19,661 nucleotides of DNA from CAYPTY01 sp964413935 (GTDB lineage: Bacteria; Bacteroidota; Rhodothermia; Balneolales; Balneolaceae), in NCBI GenBank assembly GCA_964413935.1, contig CAYPTY010000029.1, positions 1 through 19,661 on the forward strand, given 5' to 3'. This document shows, one piece after another, positions 1 to 8,653 of this stretch. Under the pieces are notes generated by a model. The model had not been told where the DNA came from, ran no database searches, and was given only the letters and a program-made list of their open reading frames with translations. The number at the start of each line of letters is the position of its first letter. Positions within the stretch are counted from its first letter, which is position 1. The position numbers and the translations under genes are program-made.

Positions 1-1
1 A

Positions 2-2236
2 CTTAAACGCCGGAATGTAATCCGGATAGCTACCGCTTACGCCATTGCGGGCTGGTTGATTATTCAGGTGGTGACCTCGGTCAGTGAGCCGCTTGGTCTG
101 CCCGAGTGGTTCGACACGGCCGTCATCGTTCTTGTTATCATTGGTTTTCCGCTTGCCTTGATTTTTGCCTGGGCCTTCGAAATTACCCCGGATGGACTTA
201 AACCCACCCAAAAAGTAAAAGAAGATGAATCCATCGCCGGGGAGACCGGCAAAAAAATAAATCGCATCACCATAACCGCACTCAGCCTGGTGATCGTGCT
301 GTTGCTGGTTGAACGCGTATTTATAGCCGGACCGTCCATTTCAAATGATGCGGGAGATAATGTCACTGCATCCATCGCGGTATTGCCCTTTGTAAATATG
401 AGCGGAGATGAAGAAAACGAATATTTCTCTGACGGGCTGTCCGAAGAGTTGCTGAACGCCCTGGCCAAGGTGGATGAAATGAAAGTGGCGGGACGTACCT
501 CATCCTTCAAATTTAAAGGACAAAATGAAGACCTGAAGGTAATCGGAGAGCAGCTTGGGGTAGCACACATTCTGGAGGGATCGGTCAGGAAGTCAGGTGA
601 TCGCATTCGGATTACGGCCCAGCTGATCAGTGTGGAGGATGGATATCATCTGTGGTCTGAAACCTATGACCGGGAGCTGAACGATATTTTTGCTATTCAG
701 GAAGAAATATCCAGGCAGGTACTCTATGAGCTAAAGGAAAAACTGCTGCCTGAAGATGATGCCAGTATTTCTAAAATGCCCACAAAGGATATTGAGGCCT
801 ATAATATCTACCTGAAAGCTACCCAGTATGAGGCTACACGCATAGCCGAAGACCTCGAACTGGCCATACAGCAGTATAAAGAAGCAATACGGCTGGATCC
901 ATCTTTTTCCCTTGCCTATGCCCGCCTTGCCATCGCCTATGAGCTGCTTGCGGGTTACGGTGCTATTGAGGATGAATTCAGAAGAAGAGAGGTTAAAAGG
1001 AATGTGGACATTGCACTGAGTATTGATCCGGATATTCCCGAAGCTTACGGTGCTCTGGGTTTATACCACAATTCCAATGGTGAGGTGAGCGAGTCGGTAG
1101 AGGCCCTCAATAAGGCCTTGGAATTAAATCCCAATTACGGTATTGCTTATGCCTGGCTGGGCAATGCCTATTTAACGATTGATGAAGAGAAAGCAGCAGA
1201 AGCTTATCAGGAAGGATTCAGAATTGATCCCCTGAACAGTATTGTCAGAAATAATTACGGACGCTCCCTCATGATTGAAAATAAGTTCGAGGAAGCCCTG
1301 GATGTTTATAAATCCATCATCAAGGTGGATCCAAAAGATCTTTTTGCCTACTACCGGGTTGCTGAAATTTACTCCTGGCAATTAACGGATTATTCTGAAG
1401 CAACACGGGCTTTGATGGAAGCAAAAAAAATCGATGATGATGCAGCTATCACCCTGGCCTATCTAATGTTTCACGCTACAACATTTCACTTTCATGAATG
1501 GATGGAAGTTATTCAGGAAGAGCAAAACGCACTCTATCCGGATAATTATACGACCCGCATTTCCCAGGTGTACATGGATTACACCAATCGTAATTTTCAA
1601 TCTGTTATCGATTTCGTTTTGAATGACCACATGAGGCGGGAAGGGATAGAAAATCTGGATGGTGTACTGGAAGAAGGCATAATCGGGGCGCTTACGGTAC
1701 TGAAAGACACCGCTTCTACCCGTCAGATTCTGGACTATTACTACCCTGAGGCCCTTTCTACAGATCAGCCACTGGAAAGGGGGAGCCTGGGTCTGGTAAA
1801 AGTCTATGATGATTTAATGTTTCACTATGGTGAAGAGGAAACCCATCAATTTCTGAATAAAAAGATATGTGAATTCACCGAACAGCTGCCTGAACTTGAT
1901 GAGAAGGGGAGCGACAAGCAATTTATTGTCATTGCCCATATGACCTGCGCCAACTCTTCCCGGGATGAAGCAATGTTTCTGAAATGGTTTGGAGAATTCG
2001 AGAAGTACAATACGGAAATGGATTTTTATTTCAACTTCCTGGAGCTCAAGGGAACCCAGTTTTTTCCCGTAGTGGATTCCGATCATCCGAGGCTAAAAGC
2101 GATGAATGATCGAACCAAGGCCTACATAGAAAATGAAATCAGGGAATCAATAGCCATTTTAAAGGAATACAGAGAGTGGAATCCTGAATGGGATCAGCCT
2201 AAAGACAGCTACAGCAAAAGGGCCTATGAACATTAA
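2..2236 (+). CDS. Membrane-anchored TolB-like/TPR protein, 5' end outside window
   Basis: The reading frame is open from base 2, and its first visible residues match position 10 onward of the two following genes, so the true start lies about ten codons upstream of the window; the first internal Met at 56 is not the start. Visible parts in order: a basic KRRNVIR stretch, two hydrophobic helices joined by a short GLPEWFD loop, a charged loop, and a third helix near LVIVLLLVERVF. A TolB-like domain (COG5616 type) follows, with SIAVLPF, YFSDGLSEELLN, HILEGSVR and LWSETYDR. The rest is tetratricopeptide-like, with repeats ending LDPS, IDPD, LNPN, IDPL and VDPK. Positive-inside logic puts the TolB and TPR parts in the periplasm. 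Relatives are sometimes labelled adenylate cyclase, but there is no cyclase domain here. It overlaps the next gene by 11 nt. The ligand or partner is unknown. Confidence 0.87.
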   Translation, partial: LKRRNVIRIATAYAIAGWLIIQVVTSVSEPLGLPEWFDTAVIVLVIIGFPLALIFAWAFEITPDGLKPTQKVKEDESIAGETGKKINRITITALSLVIVLLLVERVFIAGPSISNDAGDNVTASIAVLPFVNMSGDEENEYFSDGLSEELLNALAKVDEMKVAGRTSSFKFKGQNEDLKVIGEQLGVAHILEGSVRKSGDRIRITAQLISVEDGYHLWSETYDRELNDIFAIQEEISRQVLYELKEKLLPEDDASISKMPTKDIEAYNIYLKATQYEATRIAEDLELAIQQYKEAIRLDPSFSLAYARLAIAYELLAGYGAIEDEFRRREVKRNVDIALSIDPDIPEAYGALGLYHNSNGEVSESVEALNKALELNPNYGIAYAWLGNAYLTIDEEKAAEAYQEGFRIDPLNSIVRNNYGRSLMIENKFEEALDVYKSIIKVDPKDLFAYYRVAEIYSWQLTDYSEATRALMEAKKIDDDAAITLAYLMFHATTFHFHEWMEVIQEEQNALYPDNYTTRISQVYMDYTNRNFQSVIDFVLNDHMRREGIENLDGVLEEGIIGALTVLKDTASTRQILDYYYPEALSTDQPLERGSLGLVKVYDDLMFHYGEEETHQFLNKKICEFTEQLPELDEKGSDKQFIVIAHMTCANSSRDEAMFLKWFGEFEKYNTEMDFYFNFLELKGTQFFPVVDSDHPRLKAMNDRTKAYIENEIRESIAILKEYREWNPEWDQPKDSYSKRAYEH

Positions 2237-4460
2237 TAAGTTCTTTCAGGAGCTCAAACGCAGGAATGTAATCCGGGTGGCTACCGCCTATGCCATTGCG
2301 GGCTGGCTGATCATTCAGATTTCAGATACGGTGTTTCCGCGAATCGGCTTGCCGGAGTGGACCGTTACCTTTGTAATCGCAATTACCACTATTGGTTTTC
2401 CTATTGCGCTCATAATCGCATGGGCTTTCGAATTAACTCCGGACGGACTCAAAAAGACGGCTGAAGTTGAGGTTACCGAGTCAGTAACACAGGAAACCGG
2501 AAAGAAGATTAATCGCATAGCTATTATTTCCCTCAGCCTGGTAATTGTGTTGCTGATCGGCGAACGAGTCTTTTTTGCAGATGCCCCTATCTTAAGTTCA
2601 GACGATTCTCAAATCGAAAATGCGTCCATCGCTGTACTTCCTTTTGTGAATATGAGTCAGGATGCATCAAATGAGTATTTCTCGGATGGACTTTCAGAAG
2701 AGCTGCTTAACGGGCTTGCCAAAGTAGAAGGCATGCAGGTTGCAGGCAGAACTTCTTCATTCAGTTTCAAAGGCAAGAACGAAGACTTACGAAATATCGC
2801 ACAGGAACTTGGGGTTAAGCACATCCTTGAAGGATCGGTCCGAAAAGATGGCAACAGAATCCGGATTACCGCGCAGCTTATCCAGGCTGATAATGGATTT
2901 CATCTGTGGTCAGAAACTTACGACAGGGAACTGGACAGTATTTTCGAAATTCAGGATGATATTTCCAGACAAGTGGTAAATGAGTTAAAAATCAGACTTC
3001 TGCCGGAAGAGGAAATTCAAATTCTTAACCACCCAACGGAAGATATAGAAGCCTATAATGCCTATCTGGCCGCAAATCAGGTTGGGGCAACCCGAAGAGC
3101 AGCAGATCTTGAGAGAGCCATTGAACTTTATCAGCAAGCCATTCGCCTGGATCCCGGTTTTTCTGAAGCCTACGCAAGGCTGGCTTTCACTTATCAGCTT
3201 CTTCATGAAAACGGGGATTTACCCGTAGAGGAAATGAAAGCGTTGATGAGACTGAATATTGACAAAGCACTGGCCCTGGATGAAGACCTTGCTTTTGCCT
3301 ATAAAGCAGAGGCAGGATTACAATCTTTCAATCTTGATTCAGAGAAGCGGAAGCAAAGCGCCAGAAAGGCATATGAGCTGGCACCAAATGACGCCGAGAT
3401 TGTAAATACCTATTACATTTCTTTGGGAGACGATCAAATTGATGAAAAATACCGCATGCTTGAAAAAGCATATCGCCTTGACCCCCTGAGTGCTCCCATT
3501 GCGACGAATTATGCAAACTATCTGATGCTGCAGAAGAGTGAGTTTGAGAAGGCTGGGAAAATATTAGACAATATGATAGAGCGCTATCCGGATTATGCGG
3601 CATCCTATCAACGTAAAGCCTGGCTTCTGAGAGATGTTCCCTATGGTGAACTGGATAAGGCTTTTGAGTTTGCGTACAAAGCCTACCTCAGAAATCCTGA
3701 TAATCTTGAACTTATGTATTTAGTAAGTGATATAGCCCGAGACGTTGACTTGAAGGGCGTTCCGGAATACATGGCTGAGCGTGGTATATCACTTTACCCA
3801 AACAACAATTCAGGGTACCGTAACAAATTGAGAAATCTCCTTTTTGCAGGGAAGCTGGATGAAGCTGAAGCCATTTTAGATCAGTTTATTGAGACTTATG
3901 GAGAAAGGGTAAAGACCTTTTTCCGATTACAGTATTCTTATATGTACTACACCCAGGGAGAATTTCAGAAAGGACTGGATATATTAAAAATAGGACCGAA
4001 TATTGAAGTCTATGAAACAGGCCGTATTGAAAATGATGGACAGGCCGCAAATGTACGCTTCTACATAACGCTTCTTAAACAAATGGATCGGCAGTCTGAA
4101 GTGGAGCGCTGGAAAGATGAGGTAGAGAGATATTTAAGCCGGCAAATTCAATCCTGGGATGATTCAGAAGACTATAATAAACTTGTGAGTGAATTTGACC
4201 TGAGTATGCTAATGGGAGACTTCGAAAAGTCAGCTGAATTGCTTGAAATCATGCACTTTGAGTACAAGTCGAAGGCAAACTGGCCGGTTATTTTTACTGT
4301 AGAATTACCCTATTTCGAATTCAAAGAATCACCATACTATCCTGAAATCAGGCAACGCATAGATGAAGACCTGGCATCCATGCGAAGCAATATCATCAAT
4401 TATTTAAAGTCGGAAGGCGAATGGAATGATGAGTGGGATGCCCTGAATGAACTTAAATAA
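2226..4460 (+). CDS. Membrane-anchored TolB-like/TPR protein (second of three)
   Basis: A complete 744-aa member. Residues 1-16 are basic (FFQELKRRNVIR); helices lie at about 17-37, 47-68 and 97-115. The TolB-like domain spans about 133-258 (SIAVLPF, YFSDGLSEELLN, RTSSFSFKG, HILEGSVR, LWSETYDREL). TPR-type repeats run from about 268 to the C-terminus. With the N-terminus inside and three helices, the sensory or scaffold part should be periplasmic. The ATG lies inside the last codons of the upstream gene (11-nt overlap), and its N-terminus matches the third gene, which fixes the start. Its TolB domain is much closer to the first gene than to the third, while the first helix-loop (QISDTVFPRI) differs from the QVVTSVSEPL shared by the first and third genes. 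The function is inferred only as envelope protein-protein interaction. Confidence 0.87.
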   Translation: MNINKFFQELKRRNVIRVATAYAIAGWLIIQISDTVFPRIGLPEWTVTFVIAITTIGFPIALIIAWAFELTPDGLKKTAEVEVTESVTQETGKKINRIAIISLSLVIVLLIGERVFFADAPILSSDDSQIENASIAVLPFVNMSQDASNEYFSDGLSEELLNGLAKVEGMQVAGRTSSFSFKGKNEDLRNIAQELGVKHILEGSVRKDGNRIRITAQLIQADNGFHLWSETYDRELDSIFEIQDDISRQVVNELKIRLLPEEEIQILNHPTEDIEAYNAYLAANQVGATRRAADLERAIELYQQAIRLDPGFSEAYARLAFTYQLLHENGDLPVEEMKALMRLNIDKALALDEDLAFAYKAEAGLQSFNLDSEKRKQSARKAYELAPNDAEIVNTYYISLGDDQIDEKYRMLEKAYRLDPLSAPIATNYANYLMLQKSEFEKAGKILDNMIERYPDYAASYQRKAWLLRDVPYGELDKAFEFAYKAYLRNPDNLELMYLVSDIARDVDLKGVPEYMAERGISLYPNNNSGYRNKLRNLLFAGKLDEAEAILDQFIETYGERVKTFFRLQYSYMYYTQGEFQKGLDILKIGPNIEVYETGRIENDGQAANVRFYITLLKQMDRQSEVERWKDEVERYLSRQIQSWDDSEDYNKLVSEFDLSMLMGDFEKSAELLEIMHFEYKSKANWPVIFTVELPYFEFKESPYYPEIRQRIDEDLASMRSNIINYLKSEGEWNDEWDALNELK

Positions 4461-6258
4461 CTTCATATCCGAACTTAAACGCCGGAATGTGATCCGGGTG
4501 GCTACCGCCTATGCCATTGCAGGCTGGCTGATCATTCAGGTGGTGACCTCGGTCAGTGAGCCACTTGGTCTGCCTGACTGGTTCGACACGGCCATTATAG
4601 TTCTGGTTCTGATTGGCTTGCCCATTACACTCATCATTGCCTGGGCTTTTGAGCTGACTCCGGAGGGATTAAAGAAATCGGAAGAGGTGGAAATCACCGA
4701 ATCGGTGTCCGCGGCTACGGGCAAAAAAATCAACGGCATAATTATCGGGACACTTTCTCTGCTGGTGGTATTCCTGCTGGTTGAACGGATCTTTTTTGCG
4801 GAATCCACCCTCCTTGAAAATGATACACCGGAGATCAGCCAGGTTTCGGATAAGTCTATCGCAGTACTCCCTTTTGATGATTTCAATGCCGGTGGTACAC
4901 AGGAGTATTTTGCGGATGGACTAACCGAAGAAATTCTGAACTCACTGGCCAAAACACCGGATCTGCTGGTTGCTTCCCGTACGTCTTCCTTTCAGTATAA
5001 AGACAAGAATATTGATGTGATAAAGATTGCAGATACGCTGGGAGTAGCTCATATCCTGGAAGGATCCATTCGTGAATCATCCGATAAATATCGAGTTACA
5101 GCTCAGTTGATCCGGGCATCCGATGGATTTCATTTATGGTCAGATACCTACGATCGACCAAAAACCGATATCATCGAAATACAGGAAGAGATTGCCTTTC
5201 AAATTGCCACAGCACTTGAAACGGCCATGGATCCGGAAGCGCTCAAAGACATGGTTCAGGTAGGAACCTCTTCCGTTGAAGCCTATCAAAAGTATGCGGA
5301 AGGGCTAGCCAGATATTTAGACTTCGATTTAAATGAGCTCTCATCTGCCTATAAAAAATTTGAAGAAGCCAGAGCAATAGATCCACAATTTGCAAGCGCT
5401 CACTATAGGTCAGCTTTATACTGGAAGGGCGAGCTTGATGTAGTTTCGATGGGTGGTGATTTACTTCCGGGTACGTACACAGAAAAAGTCCAAAAATTTA
5501 ATGATCGCATTGATGCGGCCATTGAGCACGCAGGTGGTATAGATCGTCTAAAATACAGGGCTGATAAAGCTGCCGTAAACCTTGAGTTCAGAAAAGCGAT
5601 GGAGTTGCTGGATGAATACCTGAATAATCGTCCCAATGATAGTGAAGCATTTCAAGCATATAATGTAATGGCTACCAGCTTAGGCGAATATGAAATGGGA
5701 ATTAAACGAATGCGTCAGCAAAGAGCATCCATACTTGAAAATGAAGGCTCCTATGCAATGTATACCGCCCAGTATTTCTGGAATAAGGATGAAGCAAACG
5801 CTGGTGAGTTTATTGATCAGGCACTCGAGAAATTTCCATATGGTGATTTTCTGGCCTATCAGGCACACCGTGTTCTGATCTGGAGAGGCGAATATGAAAA
5901 AGCCTCAGGTCTGCTTGATAAAATTGAGGGCTTTAAGATTCCTATTGAAAATAAAACGGTATCCCTGATGCGACAGGCATGTGCTGAAGGTAGGATCGAA
6001 GATGCGAAAATACATTTTAATGAGATCCTGTCGAATGAAGTTAATAGTGGACTTTGGATTGCCTATATGATGATGGGCATGGACGATGAAGCCAATGAAA
6101 TCACGGATGCCTATTACGAGAGAGGTGAATTATACAGCCTGGCTTCCTTCCTGTATTATCGATATTTCGACTATACCAGATATCCAGATCTTGAAAGATT
6201 ATTAGAAGACCACAAAAGAGGTCCGGTAGAACAAATCCCATTCAGATGCGGGAGATAA
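4447..6258 (+). CDS. Membrane-anchored TolB-like/TPR protein (third, shorter)
   Basis: A complete 603-aa member overlapping the previous gene by 14 nt. Anchor helices lie at about 17-36, 46-68 and 98-115, and the TolB-like domain at about 137-262 (KSIAVLPF, EYFADGLTEEILN, RTSSFQYK, HILEGSIR, LWSDTYDRP). The TPR-like region (280-590) is about 140 residues shorter than in the second gene. The C-terminus ends EQIPFRCGR; an IPFxC-like ending is one I recall in related proteins, so the shorter length need not mean truncation. The anchor is nearly the same as in the first gene (LKRRNVIR, QVVTSVSEPLGLP, WFDTA), including a 29-nt identical stretch (62-90 versus 4534-4562), while the TolB domain is the most divergent of the three. 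The stop sits just before the ATG of the small anchor-like gene, so the four genes look co-transcribed. Confidence 0.87.
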   Translation: MNLNNFISELKRRNVIRVATAYAIAGWLIIQVVTSVSEPLGLPDWFDTAIIVLVLIGLPITLIIAWAFELTPEGLKKSEEVEITESVSAATGKKINGIIIGTLSLLVVFLLVERIFFAESTLLENDTPEISQVSDKSIAVLPFDDFNAGGTQEYFADGLTEEILNSLAKTPDLLVASRTSSFQYKDKNIDVIKIADTLGVAHILEGSIRESSDKYRVTAQLIRASDGFHLWSDTYDRPKTDIIEIQEEIAFQIATALETAMDPEALKDMVQVGTSSVEAYQKYAEGLARYLDFDLNELSSAYKKFEEARAIDPQFASAHYRSALYWKGELDVVSMGGDLLPGTYTEKVQKFNDRIDAAIEHAGGIDRLKYRADKAAVNLEFRKAMELLDEYLNNRPNDSEAFQAYNVMATSLGEYEMGIKRMRQQRASILENEGSYAMYTAQYFWNKDEANAGEFIDQALEKFPYGDFLAYQAHRVLIWRGEYEKASGLLDKIEGFKIPIENKTVSLMRQACAEGRIEDAKIHFNEILSNEVNSGLWIAYMMMGMDDEANEITDAYYERGELYSLASFLYYRYFDYTRYPDLERLLEDHKRGPVEQIPFRCGR

Positions 6259-6260
6259 AC

Positions 6261-6581
6261 ATGCAGTACTCTTTTACCCAGCTGAAGCGCATGTACCTCT
6301 TTAAGACCGCGGTGATTTTTACCATCGTCACTTTTCTGGGTAATCAGGCCGTGGAAGCTTTTGTGGTGGCTGAATTCCTCCCGGTCTGGGCCCTTCGCCT
6401 TTCCCTGATCATTACGGCGGTGCTTTTTCCGGTAGTGATGGTGGTGGCCTGGCTGATCATCAACAAAAAAGACGCGGATCACAAAGAGACCTATGAGGAA
6501 CGGGTCCTCAATATCTGGTTACTTATCTGCTCCATTCTGGTTCTGGCTTATGCCATTTATGACCGCATAATGCTGCATTGA
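6261..6581 (+). CDS. Small three-helix membrane protein, stand-alone anchor module of the TPR family
   Basis: A 106-aa protein with three predicted helices at about 13-35, 43-67 and 84-103 and no soluble domain. It aligns without gaps over about 62 residues to the N-terminus of the upstream TPR proteins: F-x-x-LKR at the start, then A, I, L, Q, LP-x-W, I-T, FP and AW at the same spacing, with the third helix (WLLICSILVLAYAIYDR) where theirs is. I place the start at 6261 because a GGGAG lies 6-7 nt upstream; an in-frame ATG at 6246 would add five residues and overlap the previous gene. The next gene begins one base after its stop. It may be a membrane partner of the TPR proteins or of the transporter, or a remnant; no family name is known to me. 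Confidence 0.75.
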   Translation: MQYSFTQLKRMYLFKTAVIFTIVTFLGNQAVEAFVVAEFLPVWALRLSLIITAVLFPVVMVVAWLIINKKDADHKETYEERVLNIWLLICSILVLAYAIYDRIMLH

Positions 6582-6582
6582 T

Positions 6583-8073
6583 TTGAAACTCTCCTTCCCA
6601 TCACCCTATACCGTCCTGATGCTGGTTGTGGTACTTGCCGCCGGGGCAACCTGGATCATGCCGGCCGGTAATTATGACCGGCTCACCTACGAGGCCTCTA
6701 CTGATTCCTTCGAAATTATGAATGCCGACAGCAGCTACTCAGTGGCTGCATCCCAGCAAAAACTGGACGAGCTGGGAGTAACGGTCTCCATAGAGACCTT
6801 AAGGTCGGGCTCCATCAACAAACCGGTTTCCATACCGGGAACCTATCAAAAAGTGGATGCCAGACCACAGGGTTTGCTGGCCATTTTCTCGGCGCCTGTT
6901 AAGGGGATGTATGAGGTGATTGATATTGTGTTGCTGGTGCTCATCATCGGTGGATTTATCGGGGTTTTTAATCATTCCGGGGCCCTTGATGCCGGCATTG
7001 CCTTTCTGGCCGGTAAGCTGACCGGAAGAGAAAGCCTGCTGATCATCGTGGCTATGATTCTGATGGCTGTGGGCGGATCCACATTCGGGATGGCGGAAGA
7101 AACCCTGGCCTTTTTTCCCATTCTGGTTCCCGTATTTCTGGCCGCCGGCTATGACCGGATGGTTCCCCTGTCCGTAATTTTTATAGGAAGCAGCATCGGG
7201 GTGATGGCATCCACGACCAATCCTTTTGCAACCATCATCGCCTCGGATGCGGCCGGCATCGACTGGACGGTGGGTATTTACAGTCGCCTGACCATGTGGG
7301 CGCTGGGTTTAACCGCCTGCATTATGTTTGTGGTGCGCTATGGGAACAAGGTTAAGAAGGATCCTTCCAAAAGCATCCTTAACAGCCATGGTTTTGAGAA
7401 TCCCTTTGGAACCACCCACATCACAGAAAAGGTGGATCGGTTGAGCCTTAAGAACTTCATGCTGCTGAGCCTGTTCGCCGGCACCTTCCTCATTATGATT
7501 GTGGGGGTTTCCCTGCTGGGTTGGTGGCTGGAGGAGATGACAGTACTGTTTTTGATTGCAGCCATCGTGCTGGGCCTGCTTCAGGATACCAATGAAAAGG
7601 AATTCATCCGGGAGTTTGTGACTGGTGCCAAGGAGCTGCTCGGGGTAACCTTTATCATCGGCATCGCCAGAGCGGTGACCATTGTTCTGAATGAGGGCAA
7701 CATCTCAGACACCATGCTTTATTATCTGGTGGGTCTGGTGGAAAGCAGTTCCAGTTTTGTGTTCCTGCCCGGATTGCTGGTGGTGTATTTTATCCTGGCT
7801 CTGCTGATATCCTCAACTTCCGGACTGGCGGTTGTTTCCATGCCCATTATGTCTTCACTGGCGCAGATTATCGGCGTACCGGTGGAAGAAATCGTGAATG
7901 CCTATCAATTCGGCGCGGGATTGATGTTTTTTGTCTCACCCACAGCATTGATTCTGCCCTCTTTAGCCATGGTGAATGTGAATTATGATACCTGGCTGAA
8001 GTTTATCTGGCCTTTGCTGGGGATTCTGTTTTTAATGGCGGTTGGGGTGCTTTGGATGGGGCTGCTGTTCTAG
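6583..8073 (+). CDS. YfcC family transporter (DcuC/ArcD-type membrane carrier)
   Basis: A 496-aa polytopic inner-membrane carrier of the YfcC/C4-dicarboxylate carrier superfamily (PF03606 type). It opens with SFPSPYTVLML and a first helix at about 10-27 ending WIMPAGNYDR, as is usual in YfcC proteins. A soluble stretch of about 65 residues follows, then many hydrophobic segments. Conserved signatures are GGSTFGMAEETLAFFPI (about 164-180) and ASTTNPFAT (209-217), with a second half containing ISSTSGLAVVSMPIMS. Substrates in the family are thought to be basic amino acids, dipeptides or dicarboxylates; this sequence does not decide. The start is TTG at 6583, directly after the TGA of the upstream gene; an in-frame TAA at 6568 leaves no ATG or GTG, and the next Met lies inside helix 1. 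No strong ribosome site is visible, which suggests translational coupling. Confidence 0.86.
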   Translation: MKLSFPSPYTVLMLVVVLAAGATWIMPAGNYDRLTYEASTDSFEIMNADSSYSVAASQQKLDELGVTVSIETLRSGSINKPVSIPGTYQKVDARPQGLLAIFSAPVKGMYEVIDIVLLVLIIGGFIGVFNHSGALDAGIAFLAGKLTGRESLLIIVAMILMAVGGSTFGMAEETLAFFPILVPVFLAAGYDRMVPLSVIFIGSSIGVMASTTNPFATIIASDAAGIDWTVGIYSRLTMWALGLTACIMFVVRYGNKVKKDPSKSILNSHGFENPFGTTHITEKVDRLSLKNFMLLSLFAGTFLIMIVGVSLLGWWLEEMTVLFLIAAIVLGLLQDTNEKEFIREFVTGAKELLGVTFIIGIARAVTIVLNEGNISDTMLYYLVGLVESSSSFVFLPGLLVVYFILALLISSTSGLAVVSMPIMSSLAQIIGVPVEEIVNAYQFGAGLMFFVSPTALILPSLAMVNVNYDTWLKFIWPLLGILFLMAVGVLWMGLLF

Positions 8074-8082
8074 ATAAGAGGC

Positions 8083-8113
8083 CTGAATCGCTGATTAGTG
8101 GGATTGAAGGATA
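8083..8113. repeat. Left arm of inverted repeat flanking the GxxExxY gene
   Basis: This 31-nt stretch matches the reverse complement of 8610-8640 at 27 of 31 positions by hand alignment (core GATTAGTGGGATTG is identical). Weaker similarity continues inward to about 8127. It also contains the TGGGATT heptad motif seen downstream of gdhA. Confidence 0.8.
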
Positions 8114-8215
8114 TATGGGATTTTCTGAAAGTAATAATGGGGATTAATGAGAGTGTTCATTAGCTCATTGGCTGATTATAATAGATGCAGAATCGTGGAT
8201 TTCATGGAGATTGAG

Positions 8216-8653
8216 ATGAACGCGGATTTAAAGCATACAGAAATTACAAGGGAGATAATTGGCTCCGCTTTTAGGGTTCATTCATTCCTGGGTAATGGAT
8301 TCCAGGAAATGGTCTATCAAAGAGCGCTGGCATTGGAAATGGAAGAAGCTGGCTTAAGTTTTGAACGAGAAAAAGAGCAGCCAATTTACTACCGAAATAT
8401 TCCTTTTGCGATAGGTACGAGAAGAGCAGATTTTATTGTAGAGGAAAAAGTTCTTGTCGAAATTAAAGCAGTAATTGAGCTAACTGATGTGCATGTTTCA
8501 CAGGTCTTAAACTACCTGAAAGCCTATCAATTTGAGGTTGGCTTACTTATCAATTTTGGATCGAAAAGCATGACATTCAATCGATTGGCGAACAGAGAAT
8601 CATCCACTCAATCCAGCAATCCCACTAATCCGCGATTCAGACCACTATGCTAA
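8216..8653 (+). CDS. GxxExxY protein (PDDEXK_3 nuclease-like fold)
   Basis: A 145-aa protein with the family signature GFQEMVY (residues 28-34), preceded by the usual TREIIGSAFRVHSFLGNG, and a PDDEXK-like core: D72 in RRADFIV and E82-I-K84 in VLVEIKAV. Annotations often call the family GxxExxY or Iron Four-like; the fold suggests a nuclease, but the cellular role is not established. The frame is open from 8147, but I choose ATG 8216 because it gives the family's normal N-terminus and has GGAG 6 nt upstream; 8204 is possible. The last ~20 residues (SSTQSSNPTNPRFRPLC) are encoded by the right arm of the flanking inverted repeat and look added to the core. It overlaps the DUF6090 start by 7 nt. 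The gene and its repeats look like a small acquired module. Confidence 0.9.
   Translation: MNADLKHTEITREIIGSAFRVHSFLGNGFQEMVYQRALALEMEEAGLSFEREKEQPIYYRNIPFAIGTRRADFIVEEKVLVEIKAVIELTDVHVSQVLNYLKAYQFEVGLLINFGSKSMTFNRLANRESSTQSSNPTNPRFRPLC
8610..8640. repeat. Right arm of inverted repeat, inside the GxxExxY reading frame
   Basis: Reverse complement of 8083-8113 with four mismatches. It consists of degenerate heptads (CAATCCA, GCAATCC, CACTAAT, CCGCGAT) and encodes the SNPTNPRFR tail of the GxxExxY protein. It ends 6 nt before the ATG of the following DUF6090 gene. Confidence 0.8.

Noticed and set aside
64..606. 180-codon open frame on the minus strand
   Set aside because: It is opposite the conserved anchor and TolB domain of the first gene, and similar shadows appear opposite the same part of genes 2 and 3.
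2..6258. Adenylate cyclase annotation for the TPR genes
   Set aside because: Family members are sometimes so named, but no nucleotide cyclase domain is present; only anchor, TolB-like and TPR parts are seen.
8146..8169. AATGAG/CTCATT inverted repeat upstream of the GxxExxY gene as an operator
   Set aside because: Six-base arms in A/T-rich DNA are expected by chance, and it lies inside an alternative N-terminal extension of the frame.
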